The notes under the pieces were generated by a model that saw only the letters and a program-made list of their open reading frames with translations, was not told the origin of the DNA and ran no database searches. Positions 26,260 through 35,200 of a stretch of DNA of 40,032 nt are shown in pieces. The stretch comes from an uncultured Mycolicibacterium sp. Its GTDB lineage: Bacteria > Actinomycetota > Actinomycetes > Mycobacteriales > Mycobacteriaceae. The translations under genes were made by a program, and so were the position numbers. The stretch's first letter is position 1, and each line of letters starts with the position of its first letter. Location: positions 1 to 40,032 of the forward strand of contig CAMFLL010000020.1 in the NCBI GenBank assembly GCA_945957405.1, written 5' to 3'.

Positions 26260-26394
26260 ACGGACCGCTCGAACTAACCGCGGCGCCGGTGGCCGCTCGG
26301 TGATGTGCACCACGCTGAGACAGTGGTGCGTCAATTTGCGACACCTCGACAGCGTGGGCCGGAGGGCCTCACACACTGACGACGTGCGGTCCGT
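26260..26394. promoter_or_regulatory. Distant inverted repeat ACGGACCGC / GCGGTCCGT flanking the divergent promoters
   Basis: ACGGACCGC (26260-26268) and its exact reverse complement (26386-26394) lie 24 bases upstream of the SDR start and 50 bases upstream of the hydrolase start. The same GCGGTCC core occurs at 23600-23606 and 23750-23756 near the two starts of the other divergent region. Confidence 0.4.
26307..26329. promoter_or_regulatory. Inverted repeat GCACCAC-N9-GTGGTGC in the divergent promoter region
   Basis: A perfect 7+9+7 dyad about midway between the SDR and hydrolase genes. The spacer carries TGAGACA, which together with the following GT is also found at 23629-23637. Candidate site for the AcoR-type activator. 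Confidence 0.4.
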
Positions 26395-26444
26395 CACACC
26401 GGGTCCGCGATAGTGCGAAAGCCGACCTGGAGGAGATGACCGTC

Positions 26445-27389
26445 ATGGCGCACCAACCCACCGACCCGCTGGGCCGCATCTACGCGGAGTGGACCGAGGA
26501 ATTCATCGCGAACCCGCAGATGTCCCTGCGCCTGATGCGTTGGGTGTTCGAGGACTGGCAGCGGGCCACCGCCGAACCCGAGGATGTGACCTACCAGTCG
26601 ACCGAGATCGGTGGTGTCCCTGGGATTCTGGTGAAACCGCTCGATGCGGACCCGGCCCGCATGCTGGTGGTGCTGCACGGCGGCGGGTTCGCGCTCGGCT
26701 CGTCGGCAAGCCACCGCAAAATGGCCGGGCACCTGGCGCGGGCGTGCGGCGCACAAGCTTTCGTCGCCGATTTCCGGCTGGCGCCCGAGCATCCCCACCC
26801 GGCCCAGCTCGACGACACCACCGCGGTCTTCGATGCCTTGCTGGCCGCGGACCGCCGCGCCGAGGACATCACCTTCGTGGGTGACAGCGCCGGTGCCAGC
26901 ATCGCGATCGCGACGACCCTGCGGCTGCTCACGGCGCAGCGCGCGGTGCCCGGTCAGGTCATTGCCATCTCGCCGTGGCTCGACATGACCAACGCGGGGC
27001 CGACGATCGAGACCAACAACGACACCGACTTCCTGATCACCCGCGAAGGGTTGCAGGGCAATATCGACCGTTACCTGTCCGGCGGGGCCGGATCGACCGA
27101 TCCGCTGGTCAATCCCCTGTACGCCGACTTCAGCGGCTTTCCCCGGCTCTACATCAACGTCTCCGATGCCGAATCGCTGTACTCGGATGCCACCCGTCTT
27201 GACGACCGGGCCCGCGCCGCGGGTGTCGACGTGACACTCGATGTCGGACACGGGCATCAGCATGTGTTCCCGCTGCAGGCCGGCCGGCTTGCCGCAGCCG
27301 ATGACGCCATCGCCGCTGTCGCGTCCTGGTACCGCACCGGAACGACCACCGCACCTGTCTTCGCCCACCACACCGAATCACAAGCCTGA
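26445..27389 (+). CDS. HSL-family alpha/beta hydrolase (ester or lactone hydrolase)
   Basis: A 314-residue hydrolase of the hormone-sensitive lipase group. The oxyanion motif HGGG is at 78-81, the nucleophile elbow GDSAG at 146-150 (Ser148), the acid probably Glu243 in DAESLYSD, and the histidine 273 in GHGHQHVF. It lies 11 bases upstream of a BVMO gene, so its likely job is to open the ester or lactone made by that enzyme. ATG 26445 was preferred to 26436 because the GGAGGAG ribosome site (26429-26435) sits 9 bases before it and abuts the other. Related by family to the hydrolase domain fused to the first BVMO. Confidence 0.9.
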   Translation: MAHQPTDPLGRIYAEWTEEFIANPQMSLRLMRWVFEDWQRATAEPEDVTYQSTEIGGVPGILVKPLDADPARMLVVLHGGGFALGSSASHRKMAGHLARACGAQAFVADFRLAPEHPHPAQLDDTTAVFDALLAADRRAEDITFVGDSAGASIAIATTLRLLTAQRAVPGQVIAISPWLDMTNAGPTIETNNDTDFLITREGLQGNIDRYLSGGAGSTDPLVNPLYADFSGFPRLYINVSDAESLYSDATRLDDRARAAGVDVTLDVGHGHQHVFPLQAGRLAAADDAIAAVASWYRTGTTTAPVFAHHTESQA

Positions 27390-27400
27390 GGAGATCGACC

Positions 27401-29044
27401 ATGACCACACATTCGACCCAGACGCAGGAATTCGACGCCATCGTGATCGGCGCCGGGTTCTCCGGCCTGGCCATCCTGCACCACCTGCGCGAGATCGGTC
27501 TCCGGACGGTGGTGCTCGACGCGCTGGACGGCGTCGGCGGAACCTGGTGGGCCAACCGGTATCCGGGGGTCCGCACCGACAGCGAGTTCAGCTACTACTC
27601 GTTCTCCTTCTCCAAGGAGGTGCGTGAGGAGTGGGTGTGGTCGCAGCGGTACCCGGCCGGTGACGAGGTACGGGCCTACCTCAATTTCGTCGCGGACCGC
27701 CTGGACCTGCGCCGCGACATCCGCCTCGGGGTGTTCGTCGAATCCGCCCGTTACGACGAGGACGCCAACACCTGGACGGTGCACACCGCCGCCGGGGAGA
27801 CACTGTCAGCCCGGTACCTGATCAGCGGCATGGGTGTGCTCTCGCAGGCGATCTATCCCGACATCCCGGGCATCGGGAGCTTCGCGGGGGAGAAGTATCA
27901 CACCGCGCACTGGCCGCGCGAGGGCGTGGACCTGAAGGGCAAACGCGTCGGGCTCATCGGCCTGGGCGCCTCCGGGATCCAACTGGTTCCGACGATCGCG
28001 CCGGAGGTCGGTGAGTTCTTCGTCTTCCAGCGCACACCCAACTTCATCGTCGAAACCACCAATGAGGCGGTCACCCTTGAGGAGATGGCGTGGGTGCGCG
28101 ACAACTACGACGCGATCTACGAGAAGGCCGCCAACCACCCGTTCGGCGTTGCGATGGAACCCGCGGAGTACAGCGCGCTGGAGGTGTCGGCCGAGCAGCG
28201 CAGGCAGATCTTCGAAAGCAAGTGGAACGAAGGCGGATTCCACTTCGCCAACGAGTGCTTCAACGACCTGGCCACCAACCACGAGGCCAGCGAACTCGCT
28301 TCGGAATTCATCCGCTCCAAGATCCGGGAGATCGTCAAGGACCCGGCGACCGCCGAGCTGTTGTGCCCGAAGTCGTACTCGTTCAACGGGAAACGTGTAC
28401 CGACCGGGCACGGCTACTACGCGGCGTTCAACCATGACCACGTCCACCTGGTCGACACTGCGAGCGACCCGATCACGGCGATCACACCCAACGGCGTGAT
28501 GGTCGGCGATACCGAATACGAGCTGGACGTCGTGATCTTCGCGACCGGTTTCGACGCCATGACGGGAACGTTGACCAACATCGACATCGTCGGCAGAGAA
28601 GGAATCACACTGCGCGACAAGTGGGCTCGCGACGGGCTGAGCTCCAACCTCGGCATCACGGTCAACGGCTTCCCGAACTTCTTCATGTCACTGGGACCGC
28701 AGACGCCCTACTCCAACCTGGTGGTGCCGATCCAGCTCGGCGCGCAGTGGCTCCAGCGTGCCCTGCTGTGGGCGCGCGACAACGATGTCGAGGTGTTCGA
28801 GGCCACCCCGGAATCGGAGGCCTGGTGGGCCCGGGAGACCGAACGCACCGGTAGGGCAACGGTGATGTACACCGAGGGCAAAAAGGCCAAGGCCTGGTTC
28901 CTCGGGGAGAACGTGCCGGGTAAGCCCGAGGAATTCCTGGTCTACATGGGCGGCGGGCAGGTGTACCAGCAGCACTGCCGCGACGTCGAGGCCAATGGTT
29001 ACGTCTCGATGCGGGCGCGCAGCTCAGAACCCGCCGTCCTCTGA
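27401..29044 (+). CDS. Baeyer-Villiger monooxygenase (class B flavoprotein)
   Basis: A 547-residue FAD- and NADPH-dependent monooxygenase that inserts oxygen next to a ketone carbonyl. The FAD motif GAGFSG is at 17-22, followed by GVGGTWWANRYPGVRTDSEFSYYSF. The BVMO fingerprint F-A-G-E-K-Y-H-T-A-H-W-P (161-172) is complete with His167, the NADPH motif GLGASG is at 187-192, and IFATGFDAMTGTLTNIDI matches the cyclohexanone monooxygenase group. Gene order hydrolase-BVMO and the divergent SDR support an alcohol-ketone-ester route. A GAGGAG ribosome site precedes the ATG. A strong hairpin follows the stop. Confidence 0.94.
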   Translation: MTTHSTQTQEFDAIVIGAGFSGLAILHHLREIGLRTVVLDALDGVGGTWWANRYPGVRTDSEFSYYSFSFSKEVREEWVWSQRYPAGDEVRAYLNFVADRLDLRRDIRLGVFVESARYDEDANTWTVHTAAGETLSARYLISGMGVLSQAIYPDIPGIGSFAGEKYHTAHWPREGVDLKGKRVGLIGLGASGIQLVPTIAPEVGEFFVFQRTPNFIVETTNEAVTLEEMAWVRDNYDAIYEKAANHPFGVAMEPAEYSALEVSAEQRRQIFESKWNEGGFHFANECFNDLATNHEASELASEFIRSKIREIVKDPATAELLCPKSYSFNGKRVPTGHGYYAAFNHDHVHLVDTASDPITAITPNGVMVGDTEYELDVVIFATGFDAMTGTLTNIDIVGREGITLRDKWARDGLSSNLGITVNGFPNFFMSLGPQTPYSNLVVPIQLGAQWLQRALLWARDNDVEVFEATPESEAWWARETERTGRATVMYTEGKKAKAWFLGENVPGKPEEFLVYMGGGQVYQQHCRDVEANGYVSMRARSSEPAVL

Positions 29045-29066
29045 GGTGTTCAGGGTTTCGTCGCCC

Positions 29067-29121
29067 GAGCGCTCACCGAGGTACAGTTTCGAGCCAAAAT
29101 TCCGTACCTCAGTGAGCGCTC
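29067..29121. terminator. Bidirectional hairpin between convergent BVMO and thiolase genes
   Basis: The arms 29067-29084 and 29104-29121 pair at 17 of 18 positions around a 19-base loop. It is the only strong intergenic hairpin found between convergent genes in this window. There is no U-tract, as is usual in mycobacteria. Each arm also begins or ends with GAGCGCTC, itself a palindrome, so a protein-binding role is an alternative. Confidence 0.7.
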
Positions 29122-29140
29122 ACGGCTGTTCACCACCGTT

Positions 29141-30325
29141 TTAGAGCCGTTCGATGATGGTGGCGTTGGCCATGCCGCCGCCCTCACACATCACCTGCAA
29201 CCCGAACCGCCCGCCGCGCTGCTGCAGCGCATTGACCAGGGTGGTCATGATGCGGGCACCGCTGGCACCGAGGGGGTGCCCGATCGCGATGGCGCCGCCG
29301 TTGACGTTGGTGCGGGACAGATCAGCCCCTGTGCTGGCCGCCCATGCCAGGACGACCGGGGCGAACGCCTCGTTGACCTCGAACAGGTCGATGTCCGACA
29401 GCGACAGCCCGGCACGGGTCAGCACCTTCTCGGTCGCCGGGATGACACCCGTCAGCATGTACAGCGGATCCGAGCCCACGGCCACCGCGGTGTGGATCCG
29501 GGCCAGCGGTTTGAGGCCGAGGCGCCGCGCCGCCGCGCCACTGGTGATCAGCACCGCGGCGCTACCGTCGGACAGCGGCGACGAGTTACCCGGCGTGATC
29601 TCCCAGTTGATCTGCGGGAAACGGGCGCCGATGGCCTCGTTGTAGAACGCGGGCTTGAGGCCGGCCAACGTCTCCACGGTGGTGCCGGGACGGATGATCT
29701 CATCGGTGCCCAAGCCCGCGATCGGGACGAGCTCGTTGTCGAACAACCCCTCTTTGGTTGCGCGAGCGGCCTTTTCGTGGCTGCTCGCTGAGAACTCGTC
29801 GAGTTCGGCGCGCGACAGGTCCCACTTGGCGGCGATGAGCTCGGCGCTGATGCCCTGGGCCACCAGACCTTCGGGATAGCGCGCTGCCATGTCGGCACCG
29901 AACGGGTTGCTGCCCGGCAGGACCGAGGAGCCCATGGGAACGCGGCTCATCGACTCGACGCCCGCGGCGATCACCACGTCGTAGGCTCCGGCGAGCACGC
30001 CCTGGGCCGCGAAGCTGATGGCCTGTTGACTGCTGCCGCACTGACGGTCCACCGTGGTGCCCGGCACCGTCTCGGGGAACCCGGCCCCCAGCAGCGCGTT
30101 ACGCGCAATGTTGACGGCCTGGTCGCCGACCTGGGTGACGGCGCCGGCGATGACGTCCTCGACCTCGGCGGGATCGATTCCGGCGCGTCCGACGACCTCG
30201 CGCAGACTGTGTGCCAGCAGGTCGGCGGGTAGGACATCGTGCAGTGCGCCGTTGGCCTTGCCCTTGCCGATCGGGGTGCGTACGGCACCCACGATGACGG
30301 CGTCCCGATCTGAATATCCGGACAT
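29141..30325 (-). CDS. Acetyl-CoA acyltransferase (thiolase)
   Basis: A 394-residue thiolase that cleaves 3-ketoacyl-CoA or condenses two acyl-CoAs. The nucleophile Cys96 is in DRQCGSSQQA, His350 in NGGAIAIGHPLGASGAR and the acid-base Cys380 in VMCEGGGMANA, so the active site is complete. Such thiolases close beta-oxidation cycles, which would suit dicarboxylic acids from the neighbouring BVMO route. ATG 30325 has a strong AGGAGG ribosome site; the longer ORF adds 19 residues without family support. It diverges from an HxlR regulator across a 21-bp palindrome-like site and probably is its target. Confidence 0.93.
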   Translation of the reverse strand: MSGYSDRDAVIVGAVRTPIGKGKANGALHDVLPADLLAHSLREVVGRAGIDPAEVEDVIAGAVTQVGDQAVNIARNALLGAGFPETVPGTTVDRQCGSSQQAISFAAQGVLAGAYDVVIAAGVESMSRVPMGSSVLPGSNPFGADMAARYPEGLVAQGISAELIAAKWDLSRAELDEFSASSHEKAARATKEGLFDNELVPIAGLGTDEIIRPGTTVETLAGLKPAFYNEAIGARFPQINWEITPGNSSPLSDGSAAVLITSGAAARRLGLKPLARIHTAVAVGSDPLYMLTGVIPATEKVLTRAGLSLSDIDLFEVNEAFAPVVLAWAASTGADLSRTNVNGGAIAIGHPLGASGARIMTTLVNALQQRGGRFGLQVMCEGGGMANATIIERL

Positions 30326-30367
30326 GGGATCCTCCTGATTGGCTCGTCGCTGAGTTCTGCTCTCTAT

Positions 30368-30388
30368 ACTTAGATGTAACACCTAGGT
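30368..30388. promoter_or_regulatory. Imperfect 21-bp palindrome, candidate HxlR operator
   Basis: The stretch starting ACTTAGATGT and ending ACACCTAGGT is symmetrical at 8 of 10 base pairs about A30378. It lies between the divergent thiolase and HxlR genes and touches a TATACT -10-like box (30365-30370), so a bound regulator could block both promoters. Confidence 0.55.
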
Positions 30389-30422
30389 CTAGTCCCAACA
30401 ACCCAGCCGTGGAGTGATCTAC

Positions 30423-30908
30423 ATGACAGTGCTGCAAGGTCCGCTGGCCGACCGCGCCACCTGGTCGGCGGTCGGGCACTGCCCGATCGAGAAGACGATG
30501 GCGCTGGTCGGCACCAAGTCGGGGATGCTCATCATGCGCGAGGCGTTCTACGGCACCACCCGGTTCGACGACTTTGCCCGCCGTGTCGGCATCACCAAGG
30601 CCGCCACGTCGGCCCGGCTGTCAGAACTGGTCGACGCGGGGCTGCTGACCAAACAGCCCTACCAGGAGCCCGGGCAGCGGGTCCGCGACGAGTACGTGCT
30701 CACCGACGCCGGGCGTGAGTTCATGCCGGTGGTGTGGGCGATGTTCGAGTGGGGCCGGAAACATCTGGGCGACACCAATCTGCGGTTGACGCATCTGGGC
30801 TGCGGTGCCGAGGCTCAGGTCGAGGTGACCTGCGCCGAAGGGCATATCGTGCCGCCCGACGAGCTCGGAATGCGGCTGGTCAGGAAATCTCGCCGAGAAA
30901 CTCCTTGA
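30423..30908 (+). CDS. HxlR-family transcriptional regulator
   Basis: A 161-residue winged-helix regulator of the HxlR group. HCPIEKTMALVGTKSGMLIMREAFYGTTRFDDFARRVGITKAATSARLSELVDAGLL is the DNA-binding domain (19-75), followed by the wing and a dimerisation helix. Cys20 is at the position of the redox-sensing cysteine in several family members, so thiol or aldehyde sensing is possible but unproven. A second cysteine pair (HLGCGAEAQVEVTCAEGH) sits near the C-terminus. ATG 30423 has GGAG 8 bases upstream, preferred to the GTG at 30414. It probably regulates itself and the thiolase. Its 3' end overlaps the convergent YjbR gene by 29 bases. Confidence 0.88.
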   Translation: MTVLQGPLADRATWSAVGHCPIEKTMALVGTKSGMLIMREAFYGTTRFDDFARRVGITKAATSARLSELVDAGLLTKQPYQEPGQRVRDEYVLTDAGREFMPVVWAMFEWGRKHLGDTNLRLTHLGCGAEAQVEVTCAEGHIVPPDELGMRLVRKSRRETP

Positions 30909-31269
30909 CCAGTTTCCGCGGCGCCTGCGCGAGCCAGGCTTCGGTGATGAGCTCGCGCAGGGCGTCCCGGTCGATGGCCGCCAGGCGCACAAGCACCGCC
31001 GGATAGCCGTCGAAGTGCGGTGTGGTGAAGTACGCCGCGGGCTCATCGGCGACCAGCGCGAACTTGACGCCCTCGTCGGCGACGCGGGCACCCAGGATGT
31101 CACCGTCTGGCACCGGTTCGCCGTGCGCCTCGAAGTGCGCGACATCGGCCGTGCGCAGCGGCCGTTCCCACACGATGAGCTTCTTGCGTACCCGCCAGTT
31201 GCGCGGTGTGGTTTCGGCGGTTTCGGGCAGTTCGCCGACGATGGCGGACACATCGTGCCAAGTGGCCAT
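30880..31269 (-). CDS. MmcQ/YjbR-family protein (Rv2570-like)
   Basis: A 129-residue protein of the MmcQ/YjbR family, a small fold related to the CyaY/double-wing type and often labelled DNA-binding. Recognisable blocks are WRVRKKLIVWERPL, GVKFALVADEPAAYFTTPHFDGYPAVLVRLAAIDRDALRELITEAWLAQAPRKL. Function is unknown. The size equals that recalled for M. tuberculosis Rv2570. The ATG at 31269 diverges from the DUF389 gene 33 bases away. Confidence 0.83.
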   Translation of the reverse strand: MATWHDVSAIVGELPETAETTPRNWRVRKKLIVWERPLRTADVAHFEAHGEPVPDGDILGARVADEGVKFALVADEPAAYFTTPHFDGYPAVLVRLAAIDRDALRELITEAWLAQAPRKLVKEFLGEIS

Positions 31270-31302
31270 GTCTCGATTGTGCCTTCGCTTAAGGTCGCAG
31301 CC

Positions 31303-32232
31303 GTGCTGCATCTTCGCGTGATCGTGCCCGAAAAGCTGCGCGAGCCGGTGCTCGACGTCCTGCGTCGCCAGGTCGGCGTGGCGAACGTGCTGCTGTATCC
31401 GGGGGCGTCGGTGGAACCGGTGGGCGATGAGATCGCCGCCGACATCGCCCGCGAGTGCGCCAACGACGTCATCAAGCAGTTGAAGGCACTCGACGTCCAA
31501 CACCGGGGCACCATCACGCTCGGTGCGCTCGACACCGTGCTCTCGACGCGGGCGCACAAGGCCGAAGACGACGCCGAGGGCGACCCCGCCGATGCGCTGG
31601 TGTGGGACGAACTGATCACGCGCACGCGCGAAGACGCCACACTGACCGTGACGTTCGTCATGTTCCTCACGCTGGCCTGCCTGATCGCCGCGATCGGCGT
31701 CGTCAGTGATTCGACCGTCACCGTGGTCGGCGCCATGGTGCTAGGCCCCGAATTCGGCCCGCTGGCAGCGGTGGCTGTCGCGATGGTGCAACGCCGCGTC
31801 GACCTGGCTCGGCGTGCCGCGATCGCGCTGCTGGTCGGGTTTCCGGTGGCGATGGCTGTCACCGCAGCAGCGACCTTGGCCGCCGAGGCGGCCGGCTGGC
31901 TCAGCCTCGACACGGTCCGCAACGTCCACGAAGTGGACTTCATCTTCCAGGTCGGCCCGCTGTCGTTCATCGTCGCGCTGCTGGCCGGGGCGGCAGGCAT
32001 GTTGTCGCTGGTGTCGTCGAAGTCCGCCGCGCTGGTGGGTGTGTTCATCTCGGTGACGACGGTGCCTGCCGCGGGTTTCGCGGTGGTCGCGGCCATCCTC
32101 GGCGACTGGGATGTCGCCTTCGAATCGACGATCCAGCTGCTGGTGAACCTCGTCGGCATCGTGGTGGCCGGCGTGCTGGTGCTCGTGCTGCGGCCGAAGG
32201 GCACCCTGATCCCGCGTAAGGCGCAGAGCTGA
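31303..32232 (+). CDS. DUF389 integral membrane protein (Rv2571c-like)
   Basis: A 309-residue membrane protein of the DUF389 family. The N-terminal 110 residues are a soluble ferredoxin-like part (VLHLRVIVPEKLREPVLDVLRRQ). The rest is about six transmembrane segments, with the diagnostic GVVSDSTVTVVGAMVLGPEFGPLAAVAVAMVQRR. No transport function is established for the family. GTG 31303 was chosen because AAGG lies upstream and the coding signal begins there; the longer ORF runs back through the divergent YjbR gene. Fifty-seven bases separate it from the next operon, including the 10-bp palindrome GCGCATGCGC at 32249-32258. Confidence 0.85.
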   Translation: MLHLRVIVPEKLREPVLDVLRRQVGVANVLLYPGASVEPVGDEIAADIARECANDVIKQLKALDVQHRGTITLGALDTVLSTRAHKAEDDAEGDPADALVWDELITRTREDATLTVTFVMFLTLACLIAAIGVVSDSTVTVVGAMVLGPEFGPLAAVAVAMVQRRVDLARRAAIALLVGFPVAMAVTAAATLAAEAAGWLSLDTVRNVHEVDFIFQVGPLSFIVALLAGAAGMLSLVSSKSAALVGVFISVTTVPAAGFAVVAAILGDWDVAFESTIQLLVNLVGIVVAGVLVLVLRPKGTLIPRKAQS

Positions 32233-32289
32233 TCTGAATAGCCGCTGCGCGCATGCGCACATCCCCAGCGTGTGATGGGATCGACCGTT

Positions 32290-35200
32290 ATGGCAATCAA
32301 AGTGGCGCTGGAGCATCGCACCAGCTACACCTTCGACCGGCTGGTGGAGGTGTACCCGCATGTCATCCGATTGCGGCCGGCGCCGCACTCGCGGACTCCC
32401 ATCGAGGCGTATTCCCTCGAGGTCGAGCCCGGGGAGCACTTCATCAACTGGCAGCAGGATGCGTTCGGCAACTTCCTGGCCCGCGTCGTGTTCCCGGAAC
32501 GGATGCGCCGCCTGACGATCACGGTGGGCCTGATCGCCGACCTGAAGGTGATCAATCCCTTCGACTTCTTCATCGAGGACTACGCCGAAACCGTCCCGTT
32601 CGGCTACCCCAAGGCGCTGCTGGAGGATCTGAAGCCCTATCTGCGACCCGTCGACGAGGGCGAGGAGGGCACCGGGCCGGGTGATCTGGTGCAGGCCTGG
32701 GTGCAGAACTTCTCGGTGCCTGCGGGCACCCGCACCATCGATTTCCTGGTCGCACTCAACCGGGCGGTCAACGCCGACGTGGGATACAGCGTGCGGATGG
32801 AACCCGGCGTGCAGACCCCCGATTTCACGCTGCGCAGCGGTATCGGTTCATGCCGCGACTCGGCGTGGCTGCTGGTGTCGGTACTGCGGCAACTGGGGCT
32901 GGCGGCGCGATTCGTCTCCGGCTACCTGGTGCAACTGTCTTCGGATGTCGAGGCGCTCGACGGGCCGTCGGGTCCCGCGGCCGACTTCACCGATCTGCAT
33001 GCCTGGGCCGAGGTGTACATCCCCGGCGCCGGCTGGATCGGCATGGACGCCACCTCCGGTCTGTTCGCGGGTGAGGGGCACATCCCGCTGTCGGCGACAC
33101 CGCACCCGGCTTCGTCGGCCCCGATCACGGGTGCGACCGGTGTCGCGGAAACGGAGCTGGATTTCAGCAACACCGTCACGCGGGTACACGAGGACCCGCG
33201 GGTCACACTGCCGTACACCGAGACGGCGTGGGGCGCGATCGTCGACCTGGGCGATCGCGTCGACGAGCGACTCGCGGCCGGCGATGTACGGCTGACCGTC
33301 GGCGGTGAGCCGACATTCGTGTCCATCGACAATCAGGTCGACCCCGAATGGACCACCGACGCCGACGGTCCGCACAAGCGGGAACGGGCCTCCGCGCTGG
33401 CCGCCCGTCTGAAAGACATCTGGGCCCCGCAGGGCCTGGTACAACGCAGCCAGGGGAAGTGGTATCCGGGAGAACCGTTGCCGCGCTGGCAGATCGGATT
33501 GTACTGGCGCGCCGACGGCCAGCCGCTCTGGCGTGACGGCGCCCTGCTCGCCGACCCGTGGAACGATGAACAGCGTGTTGCCCTGCCGTCGTTGCCCGAT
33601 GACGCCGGCGGTCGGGTGCTCACGGCGCTGGCCGCCGGCCTGCGACTGCCGAGCAGTCAGGTGCGTCCGGCCTACGAGGACGCCCTGAGCCGCCTGGCCG
33701 CCGCTGTGCGCCGACCCGCGGGACCCGCCGTCGATGCCGACGACGACCTCGAGGCCGACAGCTCCGCGGCCCGGGCCGGTCTGCTCGAAAAGCTCGATGC
33801 GACAGTCACCGAGCCGACTGCATACGTTCTCCCACTGCACCGCCGCGACGACGACACGGGCTGGGCCAGCGCCGACTGGACGTTGCGGCGGGGCCGGATC
33901 GTGCTGCTGGACGGCGATTCCCCGGCGGGCCTTCGCCTGCCGCTGAGCTCGATCAACTGGAAGCCGCCGCGCCCGACGTTCCCGGCCGACCCGCTGGCCG
34001 ACCGGCAGGAGCTGCCCGACGGCGCGGCGGACGACGATCACGCCGAGGTGGAGGAGTCCGACGACGCGCCGACCACCGCGATGGTCGCCGAGATCCGCGG
34101 CGGGCTGCTCTACATATTCCTGCCGCCGACCGAGGAACTCGACCACTTCGTCGATCTCATCGCCCGCCTGGAGGACGCGGTCGCGGGCACCGGGTGGCCC
34201 GTCGTCGTCGAAGGCTACGGACCGCCCTCGGATCCGCGGCTGCACTCGATGAGCGTGACCCCTGACCCCGGTGTCATCGAGGTCAACGTGGCGCCGACGT
34301 CGAGCTTCGCCGAACAGCGTGCGCAACTCGAAACACTCTACGAGCAAGCCAGATTGGCCCGGCTGTCTACCGAATCCTTCGACGTCGACGGGACGCATGG
34401 TGGCACCGGCGGCGGTAACCACATCACCCTCGGCGGCAGCACGCCCGCGTCGTCACCACTGCTGCGCCGTCCGGATCTGCTGGTGTCACTGCTGACCTAC
34501 TGGCAGCGTCACCCGGCGCTGTCGTACCTGTTCGCGGGTCGCTTCATCGGCACGACGTCGCAGGCGCCCCGCGTCGACGAGGGCCGCTCGGAGTCGCTGT
34601 ACGAGCTGGAGATTGCGTTCGCCGAGATCGCCAGGCTCGCTTCATCTTCGGAGCCGCATCGCGCCGCGCAGCCCTGGGTGACCGACCGGGCGCTGCGTCA
34701 CCTGCTGACCGATATCACCGGCAACACCCACCGCGCCGAGTTCTGCATCGACAAGCTCTACAGTCCCGACAGCCCCCGCGGCCGGCTCGGTTTGCTCGAG
34801 CTGCGCGGTTTCGAGATGCCACCGCACCATCAGATGGCGATGGTGCAGTCACTGTTGGTGCGCTCGCTGGTGGCATGGTTCTGGGACGAACCGCTTCGGG
34901 CCCCGCTGATCCGCCACGGGGCGAACCTGCACGGCCGATACCTGTTGCCGCACTTCCTGATCCACGATATCGGCGACGTCGCCGCCGACCTGCGGGCGCA
35001 TGGGATCGACTTCGACACCAGTTGGCTGGATCCCTTCACCGAGTTCCGTTTCCCGCGCATCGGCACCGCCGTCTTCGACGGCGTCGAGGTCGAGTTGCGT
35101 GGCGCGATCGAACCGTGGAACGTCCTGGGGGAGGAGTCCACCGCGGGCGGCACGGCGCGGTATGTCGACTCGTCGGTGGAACGCGTCCAGGTGCGGCTGA

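Noticed and set aside
32249..32258. Palindrome GCGCATGCGC before the amidoligase operon
   Set aside because: A 10-bp GC palindrome is common in this base composition and no second copy was seen.
32848..34422. Minus-strand open frame of 524 codons opposite the amidoligase
   Set aside because: The plus-strand protein has full family motifs; the antisense frame is low-complexity and has no recognisable fold.
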